Origin: Anarhynchus alexandrinus
Taxonomy: Eukaryota; Chordata; Aves; Charadriiformes; Charadriidae
Reading direction: 5' to 3'
Assembly (NCBI GenBank): GCA_008711295.1
Contig: VUYV01000214.1
Coordinates: forward strand, 124,001 to 188,000
DNA: 64,000 bases
The notes beneath the pieces are model-generated. The model saw only the letters and a program-made list of their open reading frames with translations, was not told where the DNA came from and made no database searches. A program made the translations under genes and the position numbers. Position 1 is the stretch's first letter, and every line of letters starts with the position of its first letter. Shown here one piece after another: positions 37,603 through 48,971 of the stretch.

Positions 37603-40600
37603 TTAAAATTAAGTAAAATTCAAGTGCTCTGCTATATCTCTGCTAGTATGAAGGCAGGGGAACCTGCATTCTGGAGCACTTTTTGGCTGCAGCTGGTGCC
37701 ACAGAAAGGCAGAAGTAAGCTGCTAGATGCATTTCAAAAGTTACCACAGGTAAATACGACGGTCTCAGTTGTAACCCGTCTTCTGTTTGTTAAAGAGGCT
37801 ATTCTCAAATTTTACTGCAATGCACTGCAGGTAGCCGAGCCTCCAGCACGGGAAATGTAGACAACAAAATTAGTTTTGTTTTCAAAGAAAAAGAAGATTG
37901 AGAAAACAAAATGAAGATTTCTTAAGTTTCATACGGCTGTAGTCATACCTCGCTTACGGTGTATCACAAGAGTCAATTAAACGCTGCAGGTTTTTTGGAT
38001 GCACTCCTGATTCTCAGTCATTCTCTCTTTGGGGTTTTAACTGTGGTTTAACTGTCGTAGCTTTATCTAGAGCTAAGCAGCTTGCACCAATTTCAGGTTG
38101 CTGCTGCTTATTAAAAATTGAACTGTACCTTTTCTCTGTTCTGAAGGGATATAGCTGAGGTTCTGAGCAGCTCTGAAATCGGGTTTGTAAGTAGGAAATA
38201 CACACGGCGCTTACTAGACTGCACGGGTAAGACTAGCGTTGGGGGCCGCTTTTGCAAAGCTAGAATGACTTTAACTGGGAGCACTGCTAGTTTTCCACCA
38301 TTTTGTCCGCAGGAAAAATCAAACTGAAAAAGAAGTAGCCTTGTTTGTAGCGATCTCCTTCCTAGAAACGAAATTAACTACTTGCTGGTAAGCTGCAATT
38401 CAGGCAAGTACAGTTCAGGCAGCCACAGACAATTCTGTTGCTTATTAAGCTAATCAAAATCGTGTCACTTGTTCCCTTCCCCCACTTATGAATTGCCTGT
38501 TGCCTTCTCACAAAACCAAATTAAGCTCTTCCAAGACTGTTTTTTAAATCATGGCTCACAGCAAAATGAAGACCTCATAGGAGTCTCTAGGTGCTACCAC
38601 AGTACAGTAATTATTTTTAAAAAATGCCTTTCCTCATCGCTGGGCCTTTTTCTACAGTCCTTGCTCTCCTAATGTAATGGTAATCACGAACAAAATTTAT
38701 AGAAAAAAGGTTTACTGAAGATCAGGATAGAAAGTCAAGACCAATAGCCTAATTTATAGCAACCTGCTAAAATGCAAGCTTTGACAATAAAACAACAAAA
38801 AAAAAATCATCTCCTTATTGCCAAGAATGCAAAAATACCTTTTCACAATTCAAGTGTGGATGTTCATAAGTCAGCCATCATTTACTTAAGCTAATGAACT
38901 GACTTCAAGCTGAAGCACGTGAGAATTATTCATATGTTTTGTTTTACAAGGTTCAAATGTGCAGGTCATAATCTTCACCAAAAAGACAGTAACAAATAGT
39001 TTAGAGAAGATAATGTCTTGATTGAATGGAGATTATTGCCAAGTGAGTATGTATCTAGCAGTTAGATACAGACTGTTTGCTTCCTAGAGGCTGAAAATAC
39101 AACTGGTAATATATGAGATTGATGATATGTTGTTTAGTTAATACCAGTGATGACAACATATAGAATTTGGGATGCAAGAGATGTATGAGGAGAAGTATAA
39201 TTAATGCAGATGCTCTGTACTGCATTTCTTTTTTATTTTTTTGTCAGACTATTTATGTTGAATTCCTTCCTCTGGCTAAATTCTATTCTATGCTTTTAAC
39301 ACATGTGGTGAGAGCAAGAATGTGTACGTTATCAAGTCAGATTGACAAGAACCAAGACAGGCAACAATAGAGAAAACACAGTGGCAATTTCCTGCATTCA
39401 ATTCAGTGCATTTTAAGATAGGTGTTTGCTAAAGCCGTGTTAAAATGTTTGGGTCCGTTACTCCAAGGTTTGTGGGAAAGACTCTATATTCATAGGAGTA
39501 CAAGTCTCTCAAATGTATTTGAGGCTTTCTAATATGATATAATGATTATTTCTCTCTTCAGGATAAATGCAAGGGGACTGCGGTCCTATGTATAGTTAAA
39601 CTTTTTCCATTCTTTTGGCTCTTTAATTGGTTTTTACTGTGGCAGCTTTTCTGGTGACCTATTGCATTACCAGGAGTAAAAATTCTTGTCATTGCATTAC
39701 CACCACCACCCCCAGTCTTTTCACAGGCTTTTTAGAAAGACACTTATGGCCTGCTTTATATGCACAATTAATAGTAACACATTCTCCTATGTTTTTATAG
39801 TCAAAGACAAGGACTAAAATTCAACAGGATTTTTTCTTCTGTATACATTTCCTATATGCATACCTAAATACAATTTTACAGCTAGACCAAGTCTTCAGTA
39901 TCATGTCTTTTATTTCATGTCTTCATTATGAATGTAAAGAGTTACTGAAATCTCACTGAATACATAAAACATCTAAACCCAATTCACTTTCTAATCACTG
40001 AGATTTCCTTCATCTGACTCCTCCTCATTTTTCATCTCTAAGGAGACAAGCATTGCCATGAAAATAGTCTCCTGGTTTCTTGACTTGTTCCCACTACTGA
40101 TTCTTCTTTCACCCCATGCCTTATATTTATCCTCTTAGCCCTCTGCTAGTGACATCAATGGTGACGTTATAGAAGACTCTCATTGGAGGTGCAGGAGACG
40201 AGGCAGCAGGAGGAAGAGGTGGACTGTCCTCAGAGAAGCTGATTTTAGTCCCAGTGAAATAGAAGGAAGGAAAGCACTGAACATATTGGGGGGAAGTTGA
40301 ACTGCTCCTACATAAAAAGATATTTTAAGCTCATGTCAGCTGTTAGAAATCCATATACAGAAAACTCCGTTTCAGGGACTGCTTCCATTACACCAGCGCT
40401 ATGCAAAATGAATCTGAAAAATATTAACAATAACTTTTTCTCAGTAAATCTAAGAATTTTGCTTTCAGGCTTCCTGACCTGAAATCCCCTTCCACATCAG
40501 TTGGCTCTGATCCTCGTTTCTATTTTTCTGCCCCGTCTTCCTCTCTCCCTACACCTGTCTGCTTCCAAAAAAATTCCCCTGCTACACATCCTTCCCAAAC

Positions 40601-42627
40601 CACTCTTCGGTATCTTTAGAAAATGCCCCCTTTGCAGTGCTGAACGTCTCTAGAGGCTGAGTTTGGTACTCCCCTGTATTGTTCTCTGCTTTGTAATATG
40701 TAATGTAATGATATGCTTCTGAACATGAGAAGCTGGAAAATGTGCAGATAAAGGATGCCTGTGAACAAGGAAAGAGGCTAATAATCTGTATGCAACAGAG
40801 CTGATGTGGGACTTTAATACCATGGGGTAGAAATTTCAAGAAGGAGTTAACATGTGCGGATGCAAAGTGCATCTGCACTTGGGAATAGCTGCCTAAATCA
40901 AACCAAACCTCTGCTGAAATCCCTGTTTATACCATTTCTTCCTGGTGGACTGGACTTTACTTTTAAACAGATATCATAATATCTGTTTTGCTTTCGTACT
41001 AATACTTCATCAAGCAATAACTTTCAAAACAGACTTATTTTGACAAACTCCAGGAAGTTGAAGATCCTGCCTTAATCAGGATATATGCCCTGTTCAAGCT
41101 GTGCACATTTTAAACATCATACTTTTGCTCTAGGCATCACTGTTAACCACTGGTGGCCATTCATCTGCAGAGCTTCTGGCAAAACAGCGTGATGATAAAG
41201 TGGTAGTGGAAGGGATCTGCTCCTCTTCATTGAACATTCATCTTCAAGCCACGATGAAAAAGAAATACAGAAATGATAAATGGAAGAGTGAATGTCCATA
41301 TGCAAGCCACTCTGATTGTTATGAGGATTATTTTTTTTAATTAATTTTAAGTTGGAGGAGGAGGAAGGGGTGAGGTGGTTACAAATTGCGACCTATTTAA
41401 CTGGTTATTGGTGTGTCATGAACCTGTTGGGCCCAAGTGCCAATATTTTTAAAATGCTTAGGACAGCAGATGATTGCATGTGTAACCGTGAGAAATTCAG
41501 ATGGTTAGAAGCAGACATTTAACGCCAAAAATAACTGAATGTTTGTTTCTCTCATCTGCAACAGGGGCAAGGCGAGAGTAGAGTATTTCTCCTGCTGCAG
41601 GTAGTAATATCACCAGCGCTTCTGCTGCAGCTAGAGCTGATCCTCCTTTCTGTTGTTACAGCAAGAAGACACCATCCTTCAATGAGCACTCATAGGCTTC
41701 TCTGATCACCTGTAAAACAAAGTAGAGGATCTATTTAGTAGACCTGATCTACTAAAGGGCAACTTTCATGCTTAGACCAAACTTTGCTCTAAAAAAAAAA
41801 TATTAAATCTTTGTACTGCATTTCCATAGCTCTTATTGAAAAGATATGTTTTAAGAAGGGCTGTCTTTTATCCAACTGACAGTTTTACTTCTGTTGATAG
41901 TGCTTCTAATACTTTGTATTTTATCATATCCTTTGCGTTAAAGCACTTAAGGATTAAATTAAATGAGCTGCATGGCACTATTGTGTAATAGGCTATAAAA
42001 GGGCTAGACACACCTGGAACGGGAGAAGGCACACTCAGAGCATCCCAAGTACCTAAGGAGGGGAATATAGCCTGTTTGGACATAGCCCTTATTAGGAAAG
42101 TCATACCTGATATGCCTGCCTGGGTATGGAAGCTCTGGCATGGGTCAGTGAAATGTATCTGAGGTCATGTGGAGAGGGGTCTCATATCTCTTAACTCTGT
42201 CCAAATGGTAGGCCAGGCCTTCACGGGAAATGAGTGCGTATTGCCCCAGTGAAGTCAGTCAATTCATGTCTGTTTTCCTAAGGTGAAATTCTAATTGACT
42301 TCCCCTTGAAGTTGGTTTGATTTTTTTTAAGCAGAAATCAGAAATGGATAATGGGCTTCTCTGCTTGCATACTGGCTGATAACACACAAAACTGGTATCC
42401 AAGCATGTAAGATTATCCAAGATGTTTATTTCCCTTTACAGAAAAGGCTGAAAACTACAGCAGGACACCAGTTGTTTAAATAAGTTGGGTTTATCGGTGT
42501 GCTGCTGAAAGTTGAATAGGGAACTAAGGCTTTTTTCTGCACTAGAATAGAAGTAACTTGCTTAAAGGAGGACGATTAGAAGAAATACAGTTGAAACAAT
42601 GCTGAATAACATCCGAGTATGTCAGGA
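37603..42627. other. AT-rich unique DNA
   Basis: No gene or transposon is recognised over about 5 kb. The 12-mer ATTGCATTACCA occurs twice 30 bases apart (39661 and 39691), ending in a short CCA run. Open frames are all under 100 codons with no domains. Confidence 0.55.
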
Positions 42628-42666
42628 CAAGGTCCCTTCCAACCCAAACCGTTCTATGATTCTATA
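42628..42666 (+). mobile_element. CR1 LINE 3' tail remnant
   Basis: About 38 bases matching the very end of CR1: AAGGTCCCTTCCAACCC, then AAACCGTTCTATGATTCTAT. It is an extreme 5' truncation, and the intact tail suggests a fairly young insertion. Confidence 0.85.
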
Positions 42667-42794
42667 TTGCTAACACCTGCTATTAGCGGAGGATATTTCT
42701 GTCCTACAGTCATGACGAAAGGCATAAATTCTTAGAGCAGGTTAAAGTGATTCTGCCCTGATAACAGATTGACAGCCACCCAGGGCAGACAGGG

Positions 42795-42843
42795 AGTAAC
42801 TGTGATTGACATATGACTGGAAGCAGTAACTGTGAGTGACATA
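42795..42843. repeat. Tandem duplication, 30-bp period
   Basis: AGTAACTGTGATTGACATA at 42795 recurs at 42825 with one difference (ATT to AGT). Two copies. Confidence 0.8.
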
Positions 42844-43041
42844 AACGTGTATGATCTTATAGGATTGCAATGTGGGTGGATTAAAAGACACAGACATGTA
42901 GAAGTGGAAAGCGGTTGATTGATGATGCACAGGATGAAAGTTTGAACACAAAGCTCTTCAGGAAGCACCCTGAAAATTCATACTTCTCTTGTCTTTGTTT
43001 ATCTTTCCTTGACACAATTATAACAACAATAAGAAAAGTAT

Positions 43042-43060
43042 ACAACAACAACAACAACAA
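43042..43060 (+). repeat. (CAA)n microsatellite
   Basis: About six ACA/CAA units followed directly by a short A run. Confidence 0.85.
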
Positions 43061-45254
43061 AAAAGGAACAGCCCACATCCATGTTTGCGCCTTTTTCTCG
43101 CAACAAAGAAAGAGCTATCAGAGAAGTCCAAATACTTTTACGCTGGTCAGAGCTGGCACAACTTTAAAGTCTTGGTAGTTTAATTCATGTAGGGATCCAA
43201 AAGTTTGGTTGAAGTTTGTTTTCACCCCTCCTCTTAGACTAGACCAAAATTAATGAGGGGGAGGGAAATTCCTTTCAATATTTCTGTGGTTTGTTTCACA
43301 TTGAAAAGAAAATATTGAACTTTGAAATGAAAAATGACTGGAAAAACTGACAGACCGTTCTTCAGTCTCTAAAACTATTTGTTTAGGTTCAATTCCAAAT
43401 TAAGACAATGGCTTGCTATTTTGTTTTGTTTCTGAATGAGAATCAGGCTCCACTTGATACTCCAAGAGCCATGTCTGATCATGTCAGTATCAACTGGAAG
43501 AAAAAAAGCCGAAGGAGACTGCAACTTTTATGAAAGGCTAAAGAAAGTAAACTAACAATGTTTGAGATCTAAATATCATTGTATTTAAGGTCTGTCTTAG
43601 TGTGGAGCAGTTAAACCAATCAAAAGAACTGATGTAATAACAAAGTGATGGACAGTGGACACTTTTAATCAGTATTTTGGCCAACGCCTAAATTTTTTCA
43701 TTTGCTGCATGTTTGTAGTTGCTTAACTCTCTAGATTTTAAATCCAAACTTCTGACTCCTTCCTGACCTGATGAATTCTTAGAAGCCAGCAAAAGGATTC
43801 TTAGAGCTTTTTAAGTATGCAGAAGCTGCAAAGCCAGATACAAAAGTAAACAATGAAGATCAATAGCAATGCTGTCTCCCATCTTCAGAAGGACATCTTT
43901 CTGCAATTTCAGTTCTCCTTTCCAAGATCTTGTCAAGGAGTGAAATGGTTGTCAAGAGCTGTGGAGTACATTGCCGTCCATTAAGTAGCATTGCCTTCAT
44001 TTAGACTGATGCATTTGGCAGCTATTGAACCGTTTGACCTCAATACTGTAGTTTGTTTTGCTTAAACTTTTTTGTGTCTATTGAAAGTCTCTTTTTGGAG
44101 CTGCCTGGTCGGTCTTTGCATTACTCTCTTGTTCTAAAAGTTTCCTGTTTCTGTTCTCCTGCCTGAAGCCTTCCTATTTGTCCACTATGGCTTATCTCAT
44201 CCTCTTCAGGCGTGAGAAGACAAAGTCCGAGCTCATGTTCCTACACAAATATGTGTTCCCTCTAAATCTAGATGGCACACACATGTCTGTTCTGAGATGT
44301 CCACTACCACTAAAGTAACTATGAGCCTGTAAATGCTATTTCAGCATATGTGGCAAAATCACCTTCTCTTCTGCTCTAGTATTCCAGTTCAGTGTGGAGA
44401 CCATCATCAATTAGAGTCACTAAGGAGATATATTAGAATTTACACAAAACACAAAGGTGAATGAGAGTGCTAGATACATATGAGAAGAATTTGAGTGCTG
44501 GCCCTGATCAACAGAGATTCCCAAGCCATTTACTTTTGAAGTTTCCAGCAGGAAAGCAAAGGCATTTTCAAGACATTAAGGAAAAGGACTGATCTGCTTC
44601 AAAATTCAGCATCTGCATGGGTGATGTTAATTAGGCATCCTACCTGCTGCCTATATTTAAAGACACAATGTCATGTAAACAATTTGTCCAAAATGTCCTC
44701 TGTGATATTTCTTGTTGTAATAATCTCTTCTCTTGAAATCTTTCCAATCATGATTTCTTTTTCTTCTCTAATCTTCCACCTCTTCCTTTGTTCATAATTT
44801 TTAGCCCAATCATAAATGATCTGGAACATCAGTCTCCAGTGGCCCATGTTACAATACAAAACGGTACACCTGCTATCAAAAAGGGTCATTTGCCCTCAGA
44901 TTCCCAAGTCCCCTCCTTTAAAACTGATGAGGATGTGGTTTCCATCTCTTCTTCTAGGCCCTGCAGCCTTAAACATGCCTTCAAAATCACTTAGTTGGGT
45001 CCACGTTTGACTGATCCACCCGATTCAGATCCAATGCTCACCTACTCACACACCATTGTGCCACAATGCAGGAAATCTCCATGTTACTCTACAGCAACTA
45101 AGACTATGTAAGAAGGTGACTCACAAGAAATCAATGCAGCTTACTGCAAAATTACCACATTGCTGCTTTTCACTGAATCTGCTAGAATTGTCACAATCCT
45201 CTTCCTTTCAGTCCTTAAGTATCTTTATCTTCTCAGTATTCTTTGCCATCCTGT

Positions 45255-46070
45255 GATGGGTTCTAAATTAGTTATTAGTGCTTGCAAAAGACATCTTACA
45301 ATTGTCTTGTATAGATCTATGAAAATATCAGCTCAGTGTGGCACAGAGGTGAAAAAGGCAAAGGGAATGTTGAGAGTTACTGAGAAAAGAATAGAATAAG
45401 ATGGAAAGTATCATTGTACTACTGTATAAATTCCTGGTGCATTTTCAACCTTGACTATTGCAAAGACCTAGAAAGATTACAGAGAAGGAGAGCAAGTGTG
45501 ATTTAAGGTACAGAGTGGTTTATACAGGAGGAAGTACTAAATGGTTTCATTAGCTTGGGGAAAAAAAAAGCAGGAGATACTGTGCAGATCTATAAAAGAT
45601 GTGTGGAGCAGAGAAAGTGAATACAAAATGACTACTTGTTATTTCTCGCAACACAAGAACTAAAGGGCACCCAGTGAATTTATAAGCTATAATAAATTAG
45701 CTTTAATACAAACTGAAAGCAACAGCTTTCCCCGTAGCATATAATGGTGAAATTCAGCACCACAGGGTTTTGAGGAGGTCAGGAGCAGAAAGGGGTTCAA
45801 ACCCAGAATGAACAAATTCAGGGGATAAATACATTTGTGGCTACTGTACATGATGCTCTACACACAGCCTTTATGTCGGCTCCTTCAGGCTATTGCATGA
45901 CTTGAAGCTAGAAGGTTGTTCCAGGAAAAGATCACCCTAAATTTTTCTTGCTTCTTGTAGTCCTTCCCAAGATGGTACTTATATTCTCCTGTTGCTGAAC
46001 AGAGGATACTGAACTGGGGGAACCTTTGGTCTGAGTTTGTACAATTATTCTTATATTCTCTGAATTATGT
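45255..46070 (+). mobile_element. Ancient CR1/L3-like LINE 3' end
   Basis: A sense-strand, heavily decayed LINE of about 800 bp. The plus-frame translation around 45262-45396 still reads like the ORF2 segment after the reverse-transcriptase core: KRHLTIVLYRSMKISAQCG then VKKAKGMLRVTEKRIE, parallel to the [13 protein letters not shown]...[15 protein letters not shown] stretch of the young CR1 at 56.3 kb. Further landmarks are CTGTATAAATTCCTGGTGCA, GAACTAAAGGGCACCCA, and near the 3' end GAGGATACTGAACTGGGGGA with CCTTTGGTCTGA and TTCTTATATTC. Many indels and stops show great age. A match to the old amniote CR1/L3 lineage is inferred from recalled landmarks. Confidence 0.8.
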
Positions 46071-48248
46071 CATTTTGACAGTAAACTCAGACACCTGTTC
46101 CTATATTGAAGTATAGCGGATGATTTATCTCATGGAGATTTGGACTTCATCTTCCTTGACACCATTTGATCTCACCAGGCCAGACACATTAGTCTTGAGC
46201 AAGGCAGGAGCCACTGGTCTGAGAAAAAGTCTTACCTGTGTGAAGTTTTGAAAAAAGATGATTAGATTTCTAAAAAATAAAAATAAAATGGAAAGAGAAG
46301 TAATGCTGAGTAATCTGGTAGATGTCTTTCTAACCGGACTTATTAATGATAGTTTCCTGCTGTGGTTATTTGCATACATTTATTGAGCACAGCAGAGCTA
46401 TTTTCCTTGCTCTGGTTTTGTCTTATGAAACTCCAAAGTACAGAACTGTCACTCATGCTTGCCAGGGACGAAACGTTGGTGTGATGTAATTTAGCTATAG
46501 GCAAGGTGGCTTAATTAACAGTTATGGTTTGTCTTTAATAGGCAGGTTTAGAATATGCATTTTTGTTTTATAGTAACTTTCAATTTTTCTTTTACATCTT
46601 TCCTTTTCCAGTGTAGCAGTAATTGCTCATGTGCTCTTTAGTGGTCATATGACCATGCAGCTCCACAGAGGGAGCTAAAAAAAGTCTCTGTATTTGGGGC
46701 AGGGCTCAGCAAACTAAATGGGAGTCTGTTTTTCTAAAGGCTAATTTATGCCAACAGGGAGATCCTCATACAGTGTGAAGCAGCACTGTGCTGATCTCAA
46801 CAGAGCTACTTCATTTGGTGGGGGTTAAAAATCTCGTCCCATATGTGCGAGATTCTCTCCGTATGCTGATTCAATTATCACCACTGCGCCTGGGGAAGGT
46901 TTTGCTTGTCTCCCCCTCTCTTCTTTTTATGGCCTAGCAACCCTACAAATGCACTATTTATCCCCTTGCTTTTTTTATTTTGAGGGTTATCCACGCTCAC
47001 ATGGCAAGCTGCGTTTGCGGCTGGGTGTCACTGCTTGTGTGAGCTGTGACGCCACGGGCTTGGCGGCAGCGAAATCACAGCAGCGCCGGCTTTGCCGCAG
47101 CCTTACTGCCCGTGTTGGGTCCCCAGCATTCACCTGGTTTGTCCAGCTCAGCTCACGCTGCCACCTCACTCGCTGCTGGGAGCACTCCCAAGCCTGGGAT
47201 TGCCTCCACGTCCCAAGAGCGTGCTTTCCTCCCCACAGCACAGCATATTGAGGAGGTAGGAGTTACTCGGAGTTGTGTTTCCCTGCCAGCAGCGGCTCAT
47301 CATGCTATATCGGACTGGCTTACTTCGTACATAAGGCAGCAGAACAAACCTGTCCCCATGCTGCTGCTGCTCCTGCTTGGTTTATCATTTTAAAAGACAC
47401 GGTCTGTTTAACTAGCACTTGTTCTGTGTTGTTGGTTAGCTGTGGGTCAGCTTTAGGTCTTCAGCTGTAAATGTAGGTCAGCTGGTTGCTATGCAGTATG
47501 TTCCTTATCCTTAAAAGCACAGGTGCTTACATGCAACTTCACAGTGCATCGCACTTGCACATCTTGTAAGAAAGCTTGTTTTGCTAGAGCAGAGTGGTTC
47601 GGCTGCTCTTGTGAGAGGAGCAGTCCTACCTGGATGGTTGCAAAAAACTTCTCCATATAGGTGTTGTAGGGTCGTAATGAGAGCGTTTTCTGCTGTTTCA
47701 CTTGAAGGTTTCCCTTCCACCTTTTTTGGTAAAGAGAAACTGATCTCAGCCCCATCAATGAAGCTATTATAGTGTGTAACAGTTGGTGCCTATAAATCAA
47801 AGTGAGTCCTTCATCTTTCTTCTCAGGGTCTGTCTCTTCTGATGCTAAACCTAAGATTTGTTCATTCCTGCATCCTAGAAAGGCCATCAGAGGCGTGAAG
47901 TCTAGATGTGAAAGGGATTCTCACAAGCTCACGAGGAGCCAGTTGGGTTCAGTTACACTGCTGAAGGACCTGCTCTTTCCTCTATCATACACATTTGCTA
48001 CATTGCTCAAAAAAGGCAGCAAACTGGTTTACATAGCCGTGCTTGCAGACTCTAATCTTAGATATGACACTTAATATGCTTTGAAATTTTTTTAGCCCAG
48101 CTTCCTAAGAAATGGAGACTTACGCAATCCTTATGCAAAAGGAAAAGCCCCAAAAGGTTTCCCAAAAAAGACAGCAAAAAATAGCCAATGGGTACATGAA
48201 TCAGAAAATTTATTTTGAGATAAGTTTAAGACAGAGAAGGTGGGCGGT
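46071..48248. other. Unique DNA with a GC-richer patch
   Basis: No gene is recognised. CpG rises between about 46990 and 47230 (densest around 47046-47100), where overlapping open frames up to 115 codons occur on both strands. A 132-codon minus-strand frame at 47887-47489 has no domain I recognise. Confidence 0.5.
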
Positions 48249-48911
48249 GTGGAGCTCCCTTTCTCAGTGGCTCCAGGCACCGTCCAGCTGCTTGTGGGAC
48301 AATGACAAGGTAGAGACAGGGTCTGTACATGTTTCTATAGTCCTTAGGTAGGTGTCCTTGTAAGAAGTCATGATGGTCTCCAGCTTGGGTGCAGAGGAGG
48401 GAGAAGACAGCAGTGTACCATGAGCTCATTGTGTCCCTGACCAAGGCTGAGGCTGTAATAGACAGGAGAATCAACAAACAGAATAGCCACCCACTGTCGC
48501 CACAGGCAGGCCCAGCCATCCTGCCCAGGGCTCTCCCAGTTCACACCAAGGCTGTCCATCCCACCTCTCCCTGACAGCCAGGAAACACCTGCCCTGGGCC
48601 CACCGTGTCACCAATCTCACAGTGATTTGGGCCACCACCAGTGCTCTGCCTGCTATGACATAGCCACTACAGTGCTCAGGATCTTGCCAGGAGCTCATGT
48701 GGGACCCAGCCCTCAGCCAGCCAGGTGTGGAGCTCTCTTTGTCCAGGGCTGTGGGGACCTTCCAGCTCTCCGTGAGGCCATGACGGAGTATAGGTAGGGG
48801 CTGTCTTATCTGTCCTGTAGCGCATTGACGGCTCTCTGGCTTAGTGGCCAAGGAGGGAGAGGACACCAGTGTGCCATGATTTGGTCACACGCCTTCACAG
48901 TGTCTGGAGAA
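48249..48911. repeat. Diverged tandem duplication, about 460-480 bp period
   Basis: A GC-rich block in which the segment starting GTGGAGCTCCCTTT at 48249 recurs as GTGGAGCTCTCTTT at 48727. The downstream piece AGGAGGGAGAAGACAGCAG at 48395 recurs as AGGAGGGAGAGGACACCAG at 48851, with similar sequence between. Offsets of 478 and 456 show indels. The second unit is cut short where a CR1 tail begins. Identity is perhaps two-thirds by eye. It may be an old satellite-like unit or part of an uncharacterised transposon. Confidence 0.7.
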
Positions 48912-48917
48912 GCAAGA

Positions 48918-48971
48918 CCAGATGGTCTCCCGAGGTCCCTTCCAATCCCAACCATTTTTTGATTCTGTGAT
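48918..48971 (+). mobile_element. CR1 LINE 3' tail
   Basis: About 54 bases of CR1 3' end: GATGGTCTCCCGAGGTCCC, TTCCAATCCCAACCA and a GATTCTGTGAT tail. It directly abuts the second unit of the 48.2-48.9 kb duplication, so that block might itself be the upstream part of the same composite element. Confidence 0.85.

Larger units (their letters stand above)
42667..45254. other. AT-rich unique DNA with small repeats
   Basis: No gene is recognised. Besides the duplication at 42795 and the CAA run at 43042, a 10-bp inverted repeat (TTCAATATTT at 43274 and AAATATTGAA at 43310) is present, short enough to be chance. Confidence 0.55.

Noticed and set aside
43274..43319. 10-bp inverted repeat TTCAATATTT/AAATATTGAA
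   Set aside because: AT-rich and short enough to be expected by chance in 64 kb.
45795..45808. GGGGTTCAAACCC as a tRNA B-box
   Set aside because: There is no A-box or cloverleaf around it, and it lies within the decayed CR1/L3-like element.
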